Assembly (NCBI RefSeq): GCF_029543085.1
Contig: NZ_CP119967.1
Location: 2,010,501 to 2,074,500, forward strand
Length of the DNA stretch: 64,000 nt
Direction of reading: 5' to 3'
From: Pseudomonas sp. A34-9
GTDB taxonomy: Bacteria > Pseudomonadota > Gammaproteobacteria > Pseudomonadales > Pseudomonadaceae
Position numbers and translations under genes: made by a program. The notes under the pieces are model-generated. The model was not told the origin of the DNA, did not search any database, and saw only the letters and a program-made list of their open reading frames with translations. Positions 44,567 through 53,898 of the stretch are shown here, piece by piece. How positions within the stretch are numbered: the first letter of the stretch is position 1; each line of letters begins with the position of its first letter.

Positions 44567-45562
44567 TTACTTCGCGACCTTGCCCAATACGCGCAGGCGA
44601 CTCACACCACCATCCGGGAACACGTTCAGGCGGATGTGGGTGATCGGGCCCAATGCCTTGATCTGCTCGACGAAGGTGTGTTCAGCGTGCATTTCCAGCT
44701 TCTGGCTCGGCAGCAGTTCACGCCAGAACAGCGACTGGGTTTCGATCTGGCTGTCAGTACCGCCCTTGACGAACGCGCCCTGGATCGAGCAGGTGTCCGG
44801 GTAGTTGCCTTTGAAGTGCAGGGTGTCGACGACGATCTTCTCGATCTCGCCCGGGTGGCCCAGCGCGACGATGACCCAGTCATTGCCCGGCGTGCGACGA
44901 CGTGCAGTTTCCCAGCCGTCGCCCATGTTGATGCCACGGCCCGGGTTGAGGATGTTGCTCATGCGGCCGAAGTGTTCGTCGGAGCAGGCGAGGGCGCGGC
45001 CACCATTGAGGGCTGCTGCCAGATCGACTTGCTCGTTGTCGCCAACCGCCGACCAGTCGCGGAACGGAATGCCGTACACGCGCAGACGGGCGACACCGCC
45101 GTCCGGGTAGATGTTGAAGCGCAGGTGGCTGAACGCTTGGTCGTTGCTGATTTCATGGTAGTGGTGGCTGTTGCCCTGCAGCTCGACGGCCGACAGCACT
45201 TCAGTCCACTGGGTGTTTTCATCAGGCTCGCCCGAGGCCAGGAAGCACGCTTCCAGAGAGGCCGATGGCGGGAAGTTGCCGGTGAAGAATGAAGTGTCGA
45301 TGTCCACGCCTTTGATCGAGCCCGGTACACCCAGACGGATTACGGCGCTGTCGAAGCCTTCGAAGCGCTTGCGGCGCGACTCCCAGCCGTCCATCCACTT
45401 GCCGTTGTCATCGAACACGCCCTCCTTCCACACGGCCGGGGTCGGCTGAAACAGACGATTGGCGTCTGCGAACCAGTCATCGGTGACCGAGATGATTTTG
45501 GTGCCCAGACGGGCATCGGCCAGGTTGACGAACTTCTCGAAAGGTACGGCGTAAGCTTTCAT
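44567..45562 (-). CDS. alc: Allantoicase
   Basis: A 331-residue protein made of two jelly-roll units. The repeated pattern can be seen: [15 protein letters not shown]...GWESRRKR in the first half and [26 protein letters not shown] in the second, each followed by I(V)LGxPGxIxxxxxDTxxFxGNxP. It hydrolyses allantoate to ureidoglycolate and urea. Length matches the family. Confidence 0.95.
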   Translation of the reverse strand: MKAYAVPFEKFVNLADARLGTKIISVTDDWFADANRLFQPTPAVWKEGVFDDNGKWMDGWESRRKRFEGFDSAVIRLGVPGSIKGVDIDTSFFTGNFPPSASLEACFLASGEPDENTQWTEVLSAVELQGNSHHYHEISNDQAFSHLRFNIYPDGGVARLRVYGIPFRDWSAVGDNEQVDLAAALNGGRALACSDEHFGRMSNILNPGRGINMGDGWETARRRTPGNDWVIVALGHPGEIEKIVVDTLHFKGNYPDTCSIQGAFVKGGTDSQIETQSLFWRELLPSQKLEMHAEHTFVEQIKALGPITHIRLNVFPDGGVSRLRVLGKVAK

Positions 45563-45649
45563 TCTTCTTGTCTGCCTTTAATAAGTTGGCTGGGGATGCT
45601 TGCTAGGCCCTGGGCATTCTCCGCGTCTGACATGCTCGGGCCAGGCTTG

Positions 45650-46165
45650 CTAAAGAGTCAGTAAACGGAACAGGGCGATCTTGTTGATCTCCGCCAGCGC
45701 GCATTTGAATTCGGTGTCGACCGAATTGTGAATGCGCGTTTCGAACGCCGCGAGGATCTGATGCCGGTTGCTGCCTTTTACCGCCATGATGAAGGGAAAC
45801 TTGAACTTGGCTTTATAGGCGTCGTTCAGCTCGGTGAAGCGCGAAAACTCTTCGGCCGTGCATTGGTGAATACCGGCGCCAGCCTGTTCATTGGTGCTGG
45901 CTTCGGTCAACTGGCCCTGGACGGCAGCTTTGCCGGCCAGGTCCGGGTGAGCGTTGATCAGGGCAAGCTGGCTTGCATGATCGGCGCTCAACAGGATGTC
46001 GCTCATGCGCTGGTGCAGGGTTTCGATCTCGTCGATCGAAGCGTCCACACCCAGGTCGTAGGCCTTCTCGGCCACCCATGGCGAATGTTCGTAGATGTCG
46101 GCGAAGGCTTTGACGAAAGCGTCGCGGCTCAGGGTCGACGGTTGCAGAGTTTGAAAGCGGCTCAT
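45650..46165 (-). CDS. uraD: OHCU decarboxylase
   Basis: A 171-residue protein. LINAHPDLAGKAAV (about 72-85, catalytic His) and TELNDAYKAKFKFPFIMAVKG (about 113-133) are the signature of 2-oxo-4-hydroxy-4-carboxy-5-ureidoimidazoline decarboxylase. It gives (S)-allantoin from the HIU hydrolase product. The ATG at 46165 overlaps the puuE stop (ATGA). Confidence 0.95.
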   Translation of the reverse strand: MSRFQTLQPSTLSRDAFVKAFADIYEHSPWVAEKAYDLGVDASIDEIETLHQRMSDILLSADHASQLALINAHPDLAGKAAVQGQLTEASTNEQAGAGIHQCTAEEFSRFTELNDAYKAKFKFPFIMAVKGSNRHQILAAFETRIHNSVDTEFKCALAEINKIALFRLLTL

Positions 46166-47088
46166 TTGGCGGCCTCTTGGTACGGGTGGGTTTCGTGCCA
46201 GTGACGCGCGATGTCGACGCGACGGCTGAACCACACCTGTTCATGACTTTTGGCGTATTCGATAAAGCGCTTGAGCGAAGCGAGGCGACCCGGACGGCCG
46301 ATCAGGCGGCAGTGCAGACCGATCGAGAGCATTTTCGGCGCTTCGGCACCTTCGGCGTAGAGCACGTCGAACGCGTCTTTTAGGTACTCGAAGAAGTCGT
46401 CACCCTTGTTGAAACCCTGCACTTGGGTGAAGCGCATGTCATTGGTGTCGAGGGTGTACGGGATCACCAGATGCGGCTTGCCGGTCGGGTTGTTCGGTTC
46501 CCAGTAGGGCAGGTCATCGTCGTAGGTATCGCAGTCGTAAAGAAAACCACCTTCTTCCATGACCAGGCGACGGGTGTTCGGGCCGGTGCGACCGGTGTAC
46601 CAGCCCAGTGGGCGCTCGCCGGTGATTTCGGTGAGAACGCGGATCGCTTCGAGCATGTGCTCGCGCTCCTGCGCTTCATCCATGTACTGGTAGTCGATCC
46701 AGCGGTAGCCGTGGCTGCAGATCTCGTGGCCGGCATCGACCATCGCGCGGATCACGTCAGGGTGACGCTGGGCGGCCATGGCGACGGCGAAGATGGTCAA
46801 CGGAATGTCGAATTCCTTGAACAGTTTCAGGATCCGCCAGACACCGGCACGGCTGCCATACTCGTAAAGCGATTCCATGCTCATGTTGCGCGCGCCTTGC
46901 AGCGGCTGAGCGGCAACCATCTCGGACAGGAAGGCTTCGGATTCTTTGTCGCCGTGCAGGATATTGCGCTCGCCGCCTTCTTCGTAATTGAGTACGAACG
47001 ACAGGGCGATGCGGGCATTACCCGGCCAGTGTGGGTGAGGAGGGTTACTGCCGTAACCGATCAGGTCGCGTGGGTAGTCAGCGCTCAC
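46162..47088 (-). CDS. puuE: Allantoinase of the polysaccharide-deacetylase type (PuuE)
   Basis: A 308-residue protein starting at GTG (VSADYPRDLIGYG, with AAGGAAG upstream). The polysaccharide-deacetylase/NodB-like fold is evident in FVLNYEEGGE, HEICSHGYRWIDYQ and PLGWYTGRTGPNTRRL. It opens the allantoin ring to allantoate without the zinc dyad of ordinary allantoinases. First gene of the leftward purine operon and divergent from hiuH. The frame is open upstream to 47223, but the family sequence begins at this GTG. Confidence 0.94.
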   Translation of the reverse strand: MSADYPRDLIGYGSNPPHPHWPGNARIALSFVLNYEEGGERNILHGDKESEAFLSEMVAAQPLQGARNMSMESLYEYGSRAGVWRILKLFKEFDIPLTIFAVAMAAQRHPDVIRAMVDAGHEICSHGYRWIDYQYMDEAQEREHMLEAIRVLTEITGERPLGWYTGRTGPNTRRLVMEEGGFLYDCDTYDDDLPYWEPNNPTGKPHLVIPYTLDTNDMRFTQVQGFNKGDDFFEYLKDAFDVLYAEGAEAPKMLSIGLHCRLIGRPGRLASLKRFIEYAKSHEQVWFSRRVDIARHWHETHPYQEAAK

Positions 47089-47161
47089 TGCAGTCTTCCT
47101 TCTTATTCGTTGACAGATTTGTGTGGCGGCCTGGCAGGCTGGCGTCACAGCGATGGACTGA

Positions 47162-47171
47162 TTGTATACAA
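47162..47171. promoter_or_regulatory. Palindrome TTGTATACAA, possible GntR operator at puuE
   Basis: A perfect ten-base palindrome 74 bases upstream of the puuE GTG, resembling GntR-family operator half-sites (TTGT/ACAA). A related site lies in front of hiuH at 47368-47377. Other parts of 47089-47509 show no gene. Confidence 0.5.
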
Positions 47172-47367
47172 CTTTATTCGCAATTTGTAAGCCTGAATTT
47201 TCGCATTTTTCACCGACTGTCATCTTTTGCTGCTATTGGCGTCAGCCTGCAAGAAACCTGCCTGACCAGTCAGCTAATGGATAGGAGGTTCAATGAATAG
47301 GCGTGTTGCTGGCAGAACACGAGGAAACCCCCGAATGGCGGGGGTAAGGTGAAAAATGTCGTTTTTA

Positions 47368-47377
47368 TTGTGTACAA
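47368..47377. promoter_or_regulatory. Near-palindrome TTGTGTACAA, possible GntR operator at hiuH
   Basis: Differs by one base from the site at 47162-47171, and is extended to ATTGTGTACAAT. It lies 133 bases upstream of the hiuH ATG in an AT-rich stretch. Two like sites in a divergent promoter region suggest a shared regulator. Confidence 0.5.
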
Positions 47378-47509
47378 TTTTTTTGAAAAGTGTCTTAATC
47401 AATCGCTCGCCGCAGCTTTTCGTGCTCCGAATCGGTGCGGTCTCCTTTTCAACTGACTTCGGGAGGCGCGAAGTCTGACTGCTTCCACGCAGGCAGGCGC
47501 GCAGAATCA

Positions 47510-47863
47510 ATGGGACGTTTGACAACACACGTTTTGGACGCTGCACACGGTTGCCCGGGCAGTTCGATCAAGGTCGAGCTGTACCGCGTTGAAGGTTCGC
47601 ACCTGGAATTGGTCGCCAGTGCGGTCACCAACAGCGATGGCCGGGTCGATGCACCGCTGCTGCAAGGCGATGACTACCGTACCGGCGTTTATCAGGTTCA
47701 GTTCCATGCGGGCGACTACTACCGCGCCCGTGGCGTTCAGTTGCCGGAACCGGCGTTTCTGGACGTGGTCGTGCTGCGTTTCGGCATCTCTGCCGAACAG
47801 GATCACTACCACGTACCGTTGCTGATCTCGCCTTACAGCTATTCCACGTACCGGGGCAGCTGA
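47510..47863 (+). CDS. hiuH: 5-hydroxyisourate hydrolase (transthyretin-like)
   Basis: A 117-residue protein with the transthyretin fold signature: GRLTTHVLDAAHGCPG at the start (active-site His) and the terminal YSTYRGS, which carries the family's YRGS tetrapeptide. It hydrolyses the product of PuuD to OHCU. The ATG at 47510 gives the family start; upstream codons are not conserved. It lacks a signal peptide, so it acts in the cytoplasm. Divergent from puuE and followed by a strong terminator. Confidence 0.95.
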   Translation: MGRLTTHVLDAAHGCPGSSIKVELYRVEGSHLELVASAVTNSDGRVDAPLLQGDDYRTGVYQVQFHAGDYYRARGVQLPEPAFLDVVVLRFGISAEQDHYHVPLLISPYSYSTYRGS

Positions 47864-47921
47864 CCCCCAAGCAGCTGCCCCCACCGGGAAGCGACTGCGC
47901 ATATAGCTTCTTTGGTCTTTC

Positions 47922-47947
47922 GCCCGCTCACACTGCGGGCTTTTTTT
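47922..47947 (+). terminator. Terminator after hiuH
   Basis: GCCCGC/GCGGGC arms with a seven-base loop, followed by seven T. It marks the boundary between the purine locus and the accessory island. Confidence 0.92.
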
Positions 47948-47961
47948 CGTCCGGCAATTCT

Positions 47962-49761
47962 TTAGAATTCCCGCACTACAATCACCCCAGGTGCCGAGCC
48001 CGGTGGTTGTTCCTTGGCGCCGATCAGGTAAATGACGCTTTTCTGGTCGATATGCTTGAGGAGCAACTGTTTGTCGGCAGAGCCCAACTGCCGCAAGAAG
48101 GCTTCCCGGCGAACACTCTGACTGGGAGGCCCGAAAGGTCCTCGGGCAATGGCATCATTTTGAATATCCGCGAATCGCATGAGGTAAATCGATTCGGAGC
48201 CTTCTCGAGAAAACAGCAGCCAGTCTTTCTCTGAGGTGCGGAATGTCTCTGAAACCTTGTAGCCGTCACGCCTCAAGGTGCCGTTGAACACATCCCACAG
48301 GTTGAATGTTGCAGGCGAAGCAGAATGCTGCGCCCACTCCAGAGGAAAGTGCTGCGGGTCATAGCTTAGGCGGCTGCTGCGGGATGACGTGCGGGTCACC
48401 TTCTCCAGCCGGTGGGGTTTTTCCAGGATCAGCAACATGGGGTCCAGCAAGTCCGGGCGCGGCGAGAGTTGGCTGTTCTTGTAGGTCCAGTGATGGAAAA
48501 CTTCAAACAACGTATGCAGCCCCATGCTGTGCACCAGATCCCCCGAATTCGCCTCACGGAACATGCGCCTGGCGACGGTATCGACGGAGTCGGCCGATAA
48601 GGACGGGTACGTGTCGGCGACGTAGCGGGTAAACGATTTTTCAAACGGCAGGCGATTGTCCAGCACCGTCCAGTTGCCGTTGTTTTTGACCACCCCCATT
48701 GGCTGCCGTTGTGGTGTGGTTTGCAGCATCTGTTCGAAGTCGTTGTAACTCGTCGGGCTGTAGTCTGGATGCTCAATAAAGGCGAGGTGATGATCCGATT
48801 CCATCCACTGGCGGACGATCTGGTAATGCTTGCCGTCTATTTCGATCGACTCTCCCCATGGCTTGCTGTCTTTTCCCCACGCTCGCCATTGCCGGGTATC
48901 GAGGTGTGGCGCAGGATCATTTTCTGCTTGCAGACGGGGCCGTTTACTCGGACCCGCTATTGGCTCCTGAGGCTCGGGAGCGGGGCGCCGAGTGTTCTGC
49001 GACGCAGGCTCCTGAGGCTTGATTCGCCAGAGCGAGGTTTGCGCAATCCGCTCGAAGCGTATGTGGGGTGAGTCAAGCCCGTTCGCAGAGGCCTGGTGAT
49101 ACCCTTCCGGGTCTTTACGCACCATCACGGTTCCGTCTGCCGTGTCGACAAAGGAATGTTTCAGTTTGTTGTAGCGAATGGCATCCGGCGAAAGCTCCGG
49201 TCTGGAAAGTCTGGCGGCCAGCTGCGGTTCGAGAAAGGTGGGTGTTTGCAGGGGGGCGGGCTGCGTCGAATACCAGTCTGCCTCGACCTGCCAATGTGGC
49301 TGGCCTGCGACTTTTTTCAACAACGGCGCCGTCACGCCCGGGACGGCAGGCCAGGGAATCTGATAATCGCCATGGCTGTCGAGTTCGGCCCTTACATACC
49401 TGCCTTCCTCCAGAAAGGCATAAATCCGCCCCTTGGCATCTACATGAAACCCCTCAATGGACGCGTGTGGCTTTAGCAGGTGCGCCTGCTCAACCGGCCA
49501 GGAAATTTCCTGCAGGTTTTTTGCTGCCAACGATGCAACAGAATCACTGATAACTCTGACTTCCATAGTGGGCTGGACAGCGCTTTCATTGTGTAAAACA
49601 GTGGTCGGAGGTATACCGACAGGTGCGTTTGTATCCGGTAGAAAGACGCCGGAGGTGCCCGGTCTTATCCTGTTCGAGCCTGGTAACTCCGGGGTGCTTC
49701 TTATTGTTGCAGACGTATCGACAACGGTTGTGCCCGAAGATACTTTCGGTGGTTTGGCCAT
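47962..49761 (-). CDS. MAKPPK-family protein 1 (unrecognised putative effector)
   Basis: A 599-residue protein, one of six tandem paralogues. It begins MAKPPK, with a Ser/Thr/Pro-rich, probably disordered N-terminus to about 65. Then come two beta-rich units of about 55-65 residues (Y.....EGRYVRAELDSHGDY...GQPHW; FVDTADGTVMVRKDPEGY...TSLWRIK). The basic motif GPSKRPRL (bases 48931-48954) follows. Then a conserved block with INGKHY-like IEIDGKHYQIV, FEQMLQTTPQRQP, FEKSFTRYVADTYPSLS, and a C-terminal region ending IYLIGAKEQP...VVREF. There is no signal peptide, membrane helix or recognisable enzymatic motif. The start at 49761 matches its five relatives; two ATGs lie in frame shortly before. 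I do not recognise the family. Confidence 0.7.
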   Translation of the reverse strand: MAKPPKVSSGTTVVDTSATIRSTPELPGSNRIRPGTSGVFLPDTNAPVGIPPTTVLHNESAVQPTMEVRVISDSVASLAAKNLQEISWPVEQAHLLKPHASIEGFHVDAKGRIYAFLEEGRYVRAELDSHGDYQIPWPAVPGVTAPLLKKVAGQPHWQVEADWYSTQPAPLQTPTFLEPQLAARLSRPELSPDAIRYNKLKHSFVDTADGTVMVRKDPEGYHQASANGLDSPHIRFERIAQTSLWRIKPQEPASQNTRRPAPEPQEPIAGPSKRPRLQAENDPAPHLDTRQWRAWGKDSKPWGESIEIDGKHYQIVRQWMESDHHLAFIEHPDYSPTSYNDFEQMLQTTPQRQPMGVVKNNGNWTVLDNRLPFEKSFTRYVADTYPSLSADSVDTVARRMFREANSGDLVHSMGLHTLFEVFHHWTYKNSQLSPRPDLLDPMLLILEKPHRLEKVTRTSSRSSRLSYDPQHFPLEWAQHSASPATFNLWDVFNGTLRRDGYKVSETFRTSEKDWLLFSREGSESIYLMRFADIQNDAIARGPFGPPSQSVRREAFLRQLGSADKQLLLKHIDQKSVIYLIGAKEQPPGSAPGVIVVREF

Positions 49762-49814
49762 TTTTTCTTCATCCATTAAGTAAAAAACAGTGGGTTCGGG
49801 GGAGAACATCAATA

Positions 49815-50072
49815 TCAGTTATCAGGCAATGACAGCTTGAACATGTCCGGCGCCTGGTGGTTGCAACGGCCCACAACTTTCAGTTGGTCATAGGTAATAT
49901 CCCGGTATTTGTTGCTGTCCAGCATCCACTTGCGGTTCGGCATGCTGAACTTAAGCCGCCCTCGAGTGCCATCGCGCATCACAATATTTTTGACATCGAG
50001 TTCTCGGTGCTTGATGTCGGAAAACTCTTCGGGCAAAGCCAATTCCAGAAAAAACGAATGACCTTGTTTGCC
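49815..50072 (-). pseudogene. Detached C-terminal tail of the pore-forming toxin gene
   Basis: A reading frame of about 75-85 codons whose product (LDVKNIVMRDGTRGRLKFSM and RDITYDQLKVVGRCNHQAPD) aligns with the last residues of the neighbouring 1206-residue protein (LEVRNIVMIDGTRGVVKYNM and RDITYQQLHIVGRCDHMTAG). No ATG precedes it; only a TTG at 50042 and a TGA just upstream at 50073-50075. It looks like the remnant of a second toxin gene, or a tail left by recombination. Confidence 0.7.
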
Positions 50073-50170
50073 TCAAAATGTTTTCGCAGGGCGATTTTTC
50101 ATTAATTTCAACTTTGGTTGAAAAGCAACTGAATGTTCTCCCTGAGCATTCAGGGAGAACAAGCTCTGGA

Positions 50171-53100
50171 TCAGTTTGTTTCTTCTGGTTCAACTTTACT
50201 GGTGTTTTCAGTCAGTGTCGGCTTGAATAAGCCCGCTGTCATGTGGTCACAGCGCCCAACGATATGCAATTGTTGGTAGGTGATGTCCCTGGAGGTCGTT
50301 GTACCTTGCGGCGTGGTACTTTGCACCGTCCACTTGCGGGCTGGCATGTTGTACTTCACCACCCCTCGGGTGCCGTCGATCATTACGATATTTCTGACTT
50401 CGAGCGTCATATCGGCAATGGCGGAGAATTCGCCCAGTGCACTATCTTTGGCATTGGCGGGCGGCTCAAAATACCGGGCATCCAGATAGGAAATATCAAC
50501 CGTATCAACGGAAAGATTCACACGTTTAACCACACCCTTGGGCCCAATCACGAAAACGTCATCGACAATATCGTCCGGCCCGTACTCAGGAACAAAGATC
50601 ATCGCTGTTCCCACGTACAACGTATTGTTCGCCAGTGTGATGCTGGAATCTGCCAGGTGCGAAGCGTCGAGCTGCCAGGTGGAGGCGCGGTTCAGCCTGT
50701 CCGCGGAGGTCGCCATGCCGCGCGGTGTGACAATTCGCAAGATCCTTTTTTCGCGCAAATGAACAAGACAGACTCCTCCACCGCCGTGCAGGGTATCAAT
50801 AGCGGTTTGCGCGGGGAGCAGCGTCGGGAGGATGCACGTCGGAACTTGATCCAGCTTGACCGCTGCAGTATGGGGCAGTTCAAAAACGGCATTGTGATCC
50901 ATTCGCAGGTATGGAATGGGGAAAAAATGTCTGCAGGTCATGCTTTTAGTTACGTTATGTTTGTAGCCTTGCGGAGGCGTGGAATACTGCTCTTCAAGGA
51001 TAAGTGTGTGGGCTTTGCCGTCCCGGAATACCAACATGTAGCCATGAGTGGAAACATTGGCTGCGATATTTTTCAGTGCAGACTCTAGCGTCGTTTCTTT
51101 GTATTCCCCAACGCCTTCGATTTCAATCCATCTGTCAGCGCCAAAGTGAAATACAAATTTGCAGGAGACATCAACCTTGTCTTTGTCTGCCGCGTTGTTC
51201 AATTTAATGGAGGGGACCGTGCGAAACGCTGCATGCGCCAGGGTCAACTCGGAGGAATCATAGTCCAGAAATATTCGAGTGCCGTAAAATGAGTCGGGGT
51301 TGCTCCCGGTCAAGAATTGGACGTGCTTATTGACTCGCGGCACATAATAGTGAGTGTTCTGGTTGGTGGGTACTTGGCATACCATGTCGTAAACCATGGT
51401 TGTGTGTTCTGGATGACCGTCGCCAATGATATCGGCCTTTATCCTGACGACTCCGTCATGTTCTATTTTTTCAGGAAGGTCGAGTCTTAAACGATAGCGA
51501 TCCCTGGTCACGATGATGATTTTGTTATTGACGCAGACACGTTGATTGTCAGATTTCTTGTAGACGTCCTCAATACATATGGTGCTTCGACGTCCATAAT
51601 GAAAATCAAAATTCAAACAAATATGGAGTTGATGCCTATGTAACTCGATTTTTTCGATGTGGTCCATTCGCCAGTTCAGCGAGATGTAACTTTCGTCAAC
51701 GCCATCTTCCGTAATGGTGACCCACCCCTGTGGTATTGCGACATAGTACCAATCCATTCCAGGTCCGCCTGAAGCCTGGGCCCCTTGGTGAAGCAGATTA
51801 ATCGTGTCGTTGCCCGCGCCGGCGTCGATCTTGTCCCTGCCTCTTGATGTGATCACATTGGCTTCAGCGGTGCCGGTGACAATACTGTTTCCGTCAGTAT
51901 GCGTCTCGACGTTTTCAATACTGTCGAGCACTGCCTTGGTGGAATACTGTTGTCCGTCGTCAATCCACGGATCCGGGCGAGGTGAGTAGACTTGCAAAGT
52001 GCCCGCCTCCAGATCGATAGCATAACTTCGGTCCCTGGCGAGAAAGGTTTGTTTGCCCGCCAATACCAGCGTATCGCTGCCGGCGCCACCCTTCAATTTT
52101 GAGAGTTCGGTGATCCCGTAATTGTTATCGATGTCAGTTGCCGCGTTCTGGGCAACGAACTTGTCATTTTTTTCCCCCCCGGTCAGATCTTTTACGCCTT
52201 CCCCGTAATAGAACGTGTTGGGTTTTTTCGCGTCACCAATGATCGTGTCCTTGCCTTCGCCAATCATCCACATGACACCCTTGTCTTTACCGGGGGTGCC
52301 AAGCACTGCACCGGGTGTGTCCGCCGTGACACCATCGCGCGCATCAATCGTATCGTCCAGTCCCACAACTTCAGGGATGTGCACGATTGGCATGGTCATA
52401 ACGCCAAAACGTTCTACGGGTACTCTTCTTTTTTTCAGTCTGTTCTTGAAGCGACCGTGTACAACGGCTTCTATAGTGTCCTTGTGCGTTTCGTTGAGTA
52501 TTGTGTTGGACATCTTTGCCAGCCAGTTTACGGTTTCGACTCTGGCCTTTTCGATTTCGGCTTTCGTCTTGGCGGCTTCATAGCGATCCTTGATGTCTTT
52601 ATCGATGTCGAAAAAAAAGCTGAACGCTTCCAAACCAGTGCGTATACGTTCCCAAATGGTGAGTTCAATGTAGTCGTCGATTTCATCGACCATACGTACT
52701 GCGCCGTAGATCTGTGACCCCACAATCATCACCAGACCGATGATCAGACCGACCGGGCCTGCCTGGGCGACCCCTGCCATGGCGGCAGCCCCGAGTAATA
52801 CGGTCATGGCGGCACTGGCGACGTTCAAGCTACCGGCGACGTAATGATCCATGGCTTCTTTGCCGGTTGTATTGCTGGCGGCAGTGAACTCTCGGTGAGC
52901 GCTGTAGACATCGAAGGGAATTGTCAGAATTCCGCCGACAAGTCCGCCTGAACGACCCAGCCTGATGCCGACTCGGGTCCTGGCGAAATCTCTCATCGCG
53001 CCATTGGCGGCACTGATCATGTGCTGGCCGGCTTTGGTGACGGCGACGTCGATGGCAATCGAACCGAGTTCCGTACCGACACCTACGCCGTTGTAAATGA

Positions 53101-53791
53101 CTTCAACCGCGTCATTGTTTTTCACCGCATCCAAAATGCCCCTCAAACCCATGAATATTCCGAAACCCTGCATACCCAAACCTGCACCGGTCATGACATT
53201 GGGTGAAATCCAGAGAGGAGGCTTCTTTTTCGAATAACTGGTACGTAAATCAAGCTGTTGTGCCGAATTCAACAGACGCGTCATCTTCTTGTAGTACCCG
53301 CCTTCATCCACCTGCACTGTGCTTTCTTCTCTTATCACCGGAGGGGCGGCAGGCGGACGTATGCTCGACATCTCGAACAGCAGGGAAGGCAGACGATAGT
53401 CATCGCCGAAAGTCGACACCTTCATGCGCTTTTCAATTTCGGGGTAGCTCAACTGCAGGGCATTGATGAACGATCGGCTGGGTGTCCGAAAATTAGTGTT
53501 ATGGCCGGTCAACGGTTGACCATCAATGGTTGCCCCCAATGCATCCAGGCCTCGGCGAGTGATGGTATAGGGGCCGATTTTCAGCGGGCCATACAGGTCG
53601 TCGAGTATCTTGAGCTGGCCGGGTTTGCGTTGGCTGCTTTGTGCAGTTTCAGTTTTTACTGAGTCATCGACGGATTCTGTTTCGAAGTCGATGGTCTCGG
53701 AAGTACGTTCGTTGGAATGAAACCCGATGTCAGAGACTACGAGGGTGTCAGCCTGTATATGGCTGGATTCAACAACTGAGGGTGTAGACAT
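50171..53791 (-). CDS. Large toxin-like protein: TcdA/TcdB-type pore-forming region plus RTX-like repeats
   Basis: A 1206-residue protein with AAGGAAG before its ATG. Residues about 1-60 are polar. About 195-380 contain strongly hydrophobic helices (TGAGLGMQGFGIFMGLRGIL; LVGGILTIPFDVYSAHREF; AGPVGLIIGLVMIVGSQIYG) ending in MVDEIDDYIELT, a layout I recognise from the TcdA/TcdB pore-forming domain of Mcf/FitD-like insect toxins. About 510-690 hold degenerate RTX-like calcium-binding units (LKGGAGSDTLVLAG; GRDKIDAGAGNDTI). About 690-1206 are beta-rich, ending in NIVMIDGTRG...VGRCDHM. There is no visible enzyme domain and it is much shorter than Mcf (about 2900). GC is lower than in the flanking chromosome. 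Secretion route not visible. Confidence 0.65.
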   Translation of the reverse strand: MSTPSVVESSHIQADTLVVSDIGFHSNERTSETIDFETESVDDSVKTETAQSSQRKPGQLKILDDLYGPLKIGPYTITRRGLDALGATIDGQPLTGHNTNFRTPSRSFINALQLSYPEIEKRMKVSTFGDDYRLPSLLFEMSSIRPPAAPPVIREESTVQVDEGGYYKKMTRLLNSAQQLDLRTSYSKKKPPLWISPNVMTGAGLGMQGFGIFMGLRGILDAVKNNDAVEVIYNGVGVGTELGSIAIDVAVTKAGQHMISAANGAMRDFARTRVGIRLGRSGGLVGGILTIPFDVYSAHREFTAASNTTGKEAMDHYVAGSLNVASAAMTVLLGAAAMAGVAQAGPVGLIIGLVMIVGSQIYGAVRMVDEIDDYIELTIWERIRTGLEAFSFFFDIDKDIKDRYEAAKTKAEIEKARVETVNWLAKMSNTILNETHKDTIEAVVHGRFKNRLKKRRVPVERFGVMTMPIVHIPEVVGLDDTIDARDGVTADTPGAVLGTPGKDKGVMWMIGEGKDTIIGDAKKPNTFYYGEGVKDLTGGEKNDKFVAQNAATDIDNNYGITELSKLKGGAGSDTLVLAGKQTFLARDRSYAIDLEAGTLQVYSPRPDPWIDDGQQYSTKAVLDSIENVETHTDGNSIVTGTAEANVITSRGRDKIDAGAGNDTINLLHQGAQASGGPGMDWYYVAIPQGWVTITEDGVDESYISLNWRMDHIEKIELHRHQLHICLNFDFHYGRRSTICIEDVYKKSDNQRVCVNNKIIIVTRDRYRLRLDLPEKIEHDGVVRIKADIIGDGHPEHTTMVYDMVCQVPTNQNTHYYVPRVNKHVQFLTGSNPDSFYGTRIFLDYDSSELTLAHAAFRTVPSIKLNNAADKDKVDVSCKFVFHFGADRWIEIEGVGEYKETTLESALKNIAANVSTHGYMLVFRDGKAHTLILEEQYSTPPQGYKHNVTKSMTCRHFFPIPYLRMDHNAVFELPHTAAVKLDQVPTCILPTLLPAQTAIDTLHGGGGVCLVHLREKRILRIVTPRGMATSADRLNRASTWQLDASHLADSSITLANNTLYVGTAMIFVPEYGPDDIVDDVFVIGPKGVVKRVNLSVDTVDISYLDARYFEPPANAKDSALGEFSAIADMTLEVRNIVMIDGTRGVVKYNMPARKWTVQSTTPQGTTTSRDITYQQLHIVGRCDHMTAGLFKPTLTENTSKVEPEETN

Positions 53792-53898
53792 CTAAACTTC
53801 CTTGTTTGGTGTCGGAGCGCTAGAGCGCAGAAGGTTTATTAAAATCAGGTTGTGTATGTTTTGTCAGACTTTTGGAAGGGTGCTGCTTTTTAAACGGC

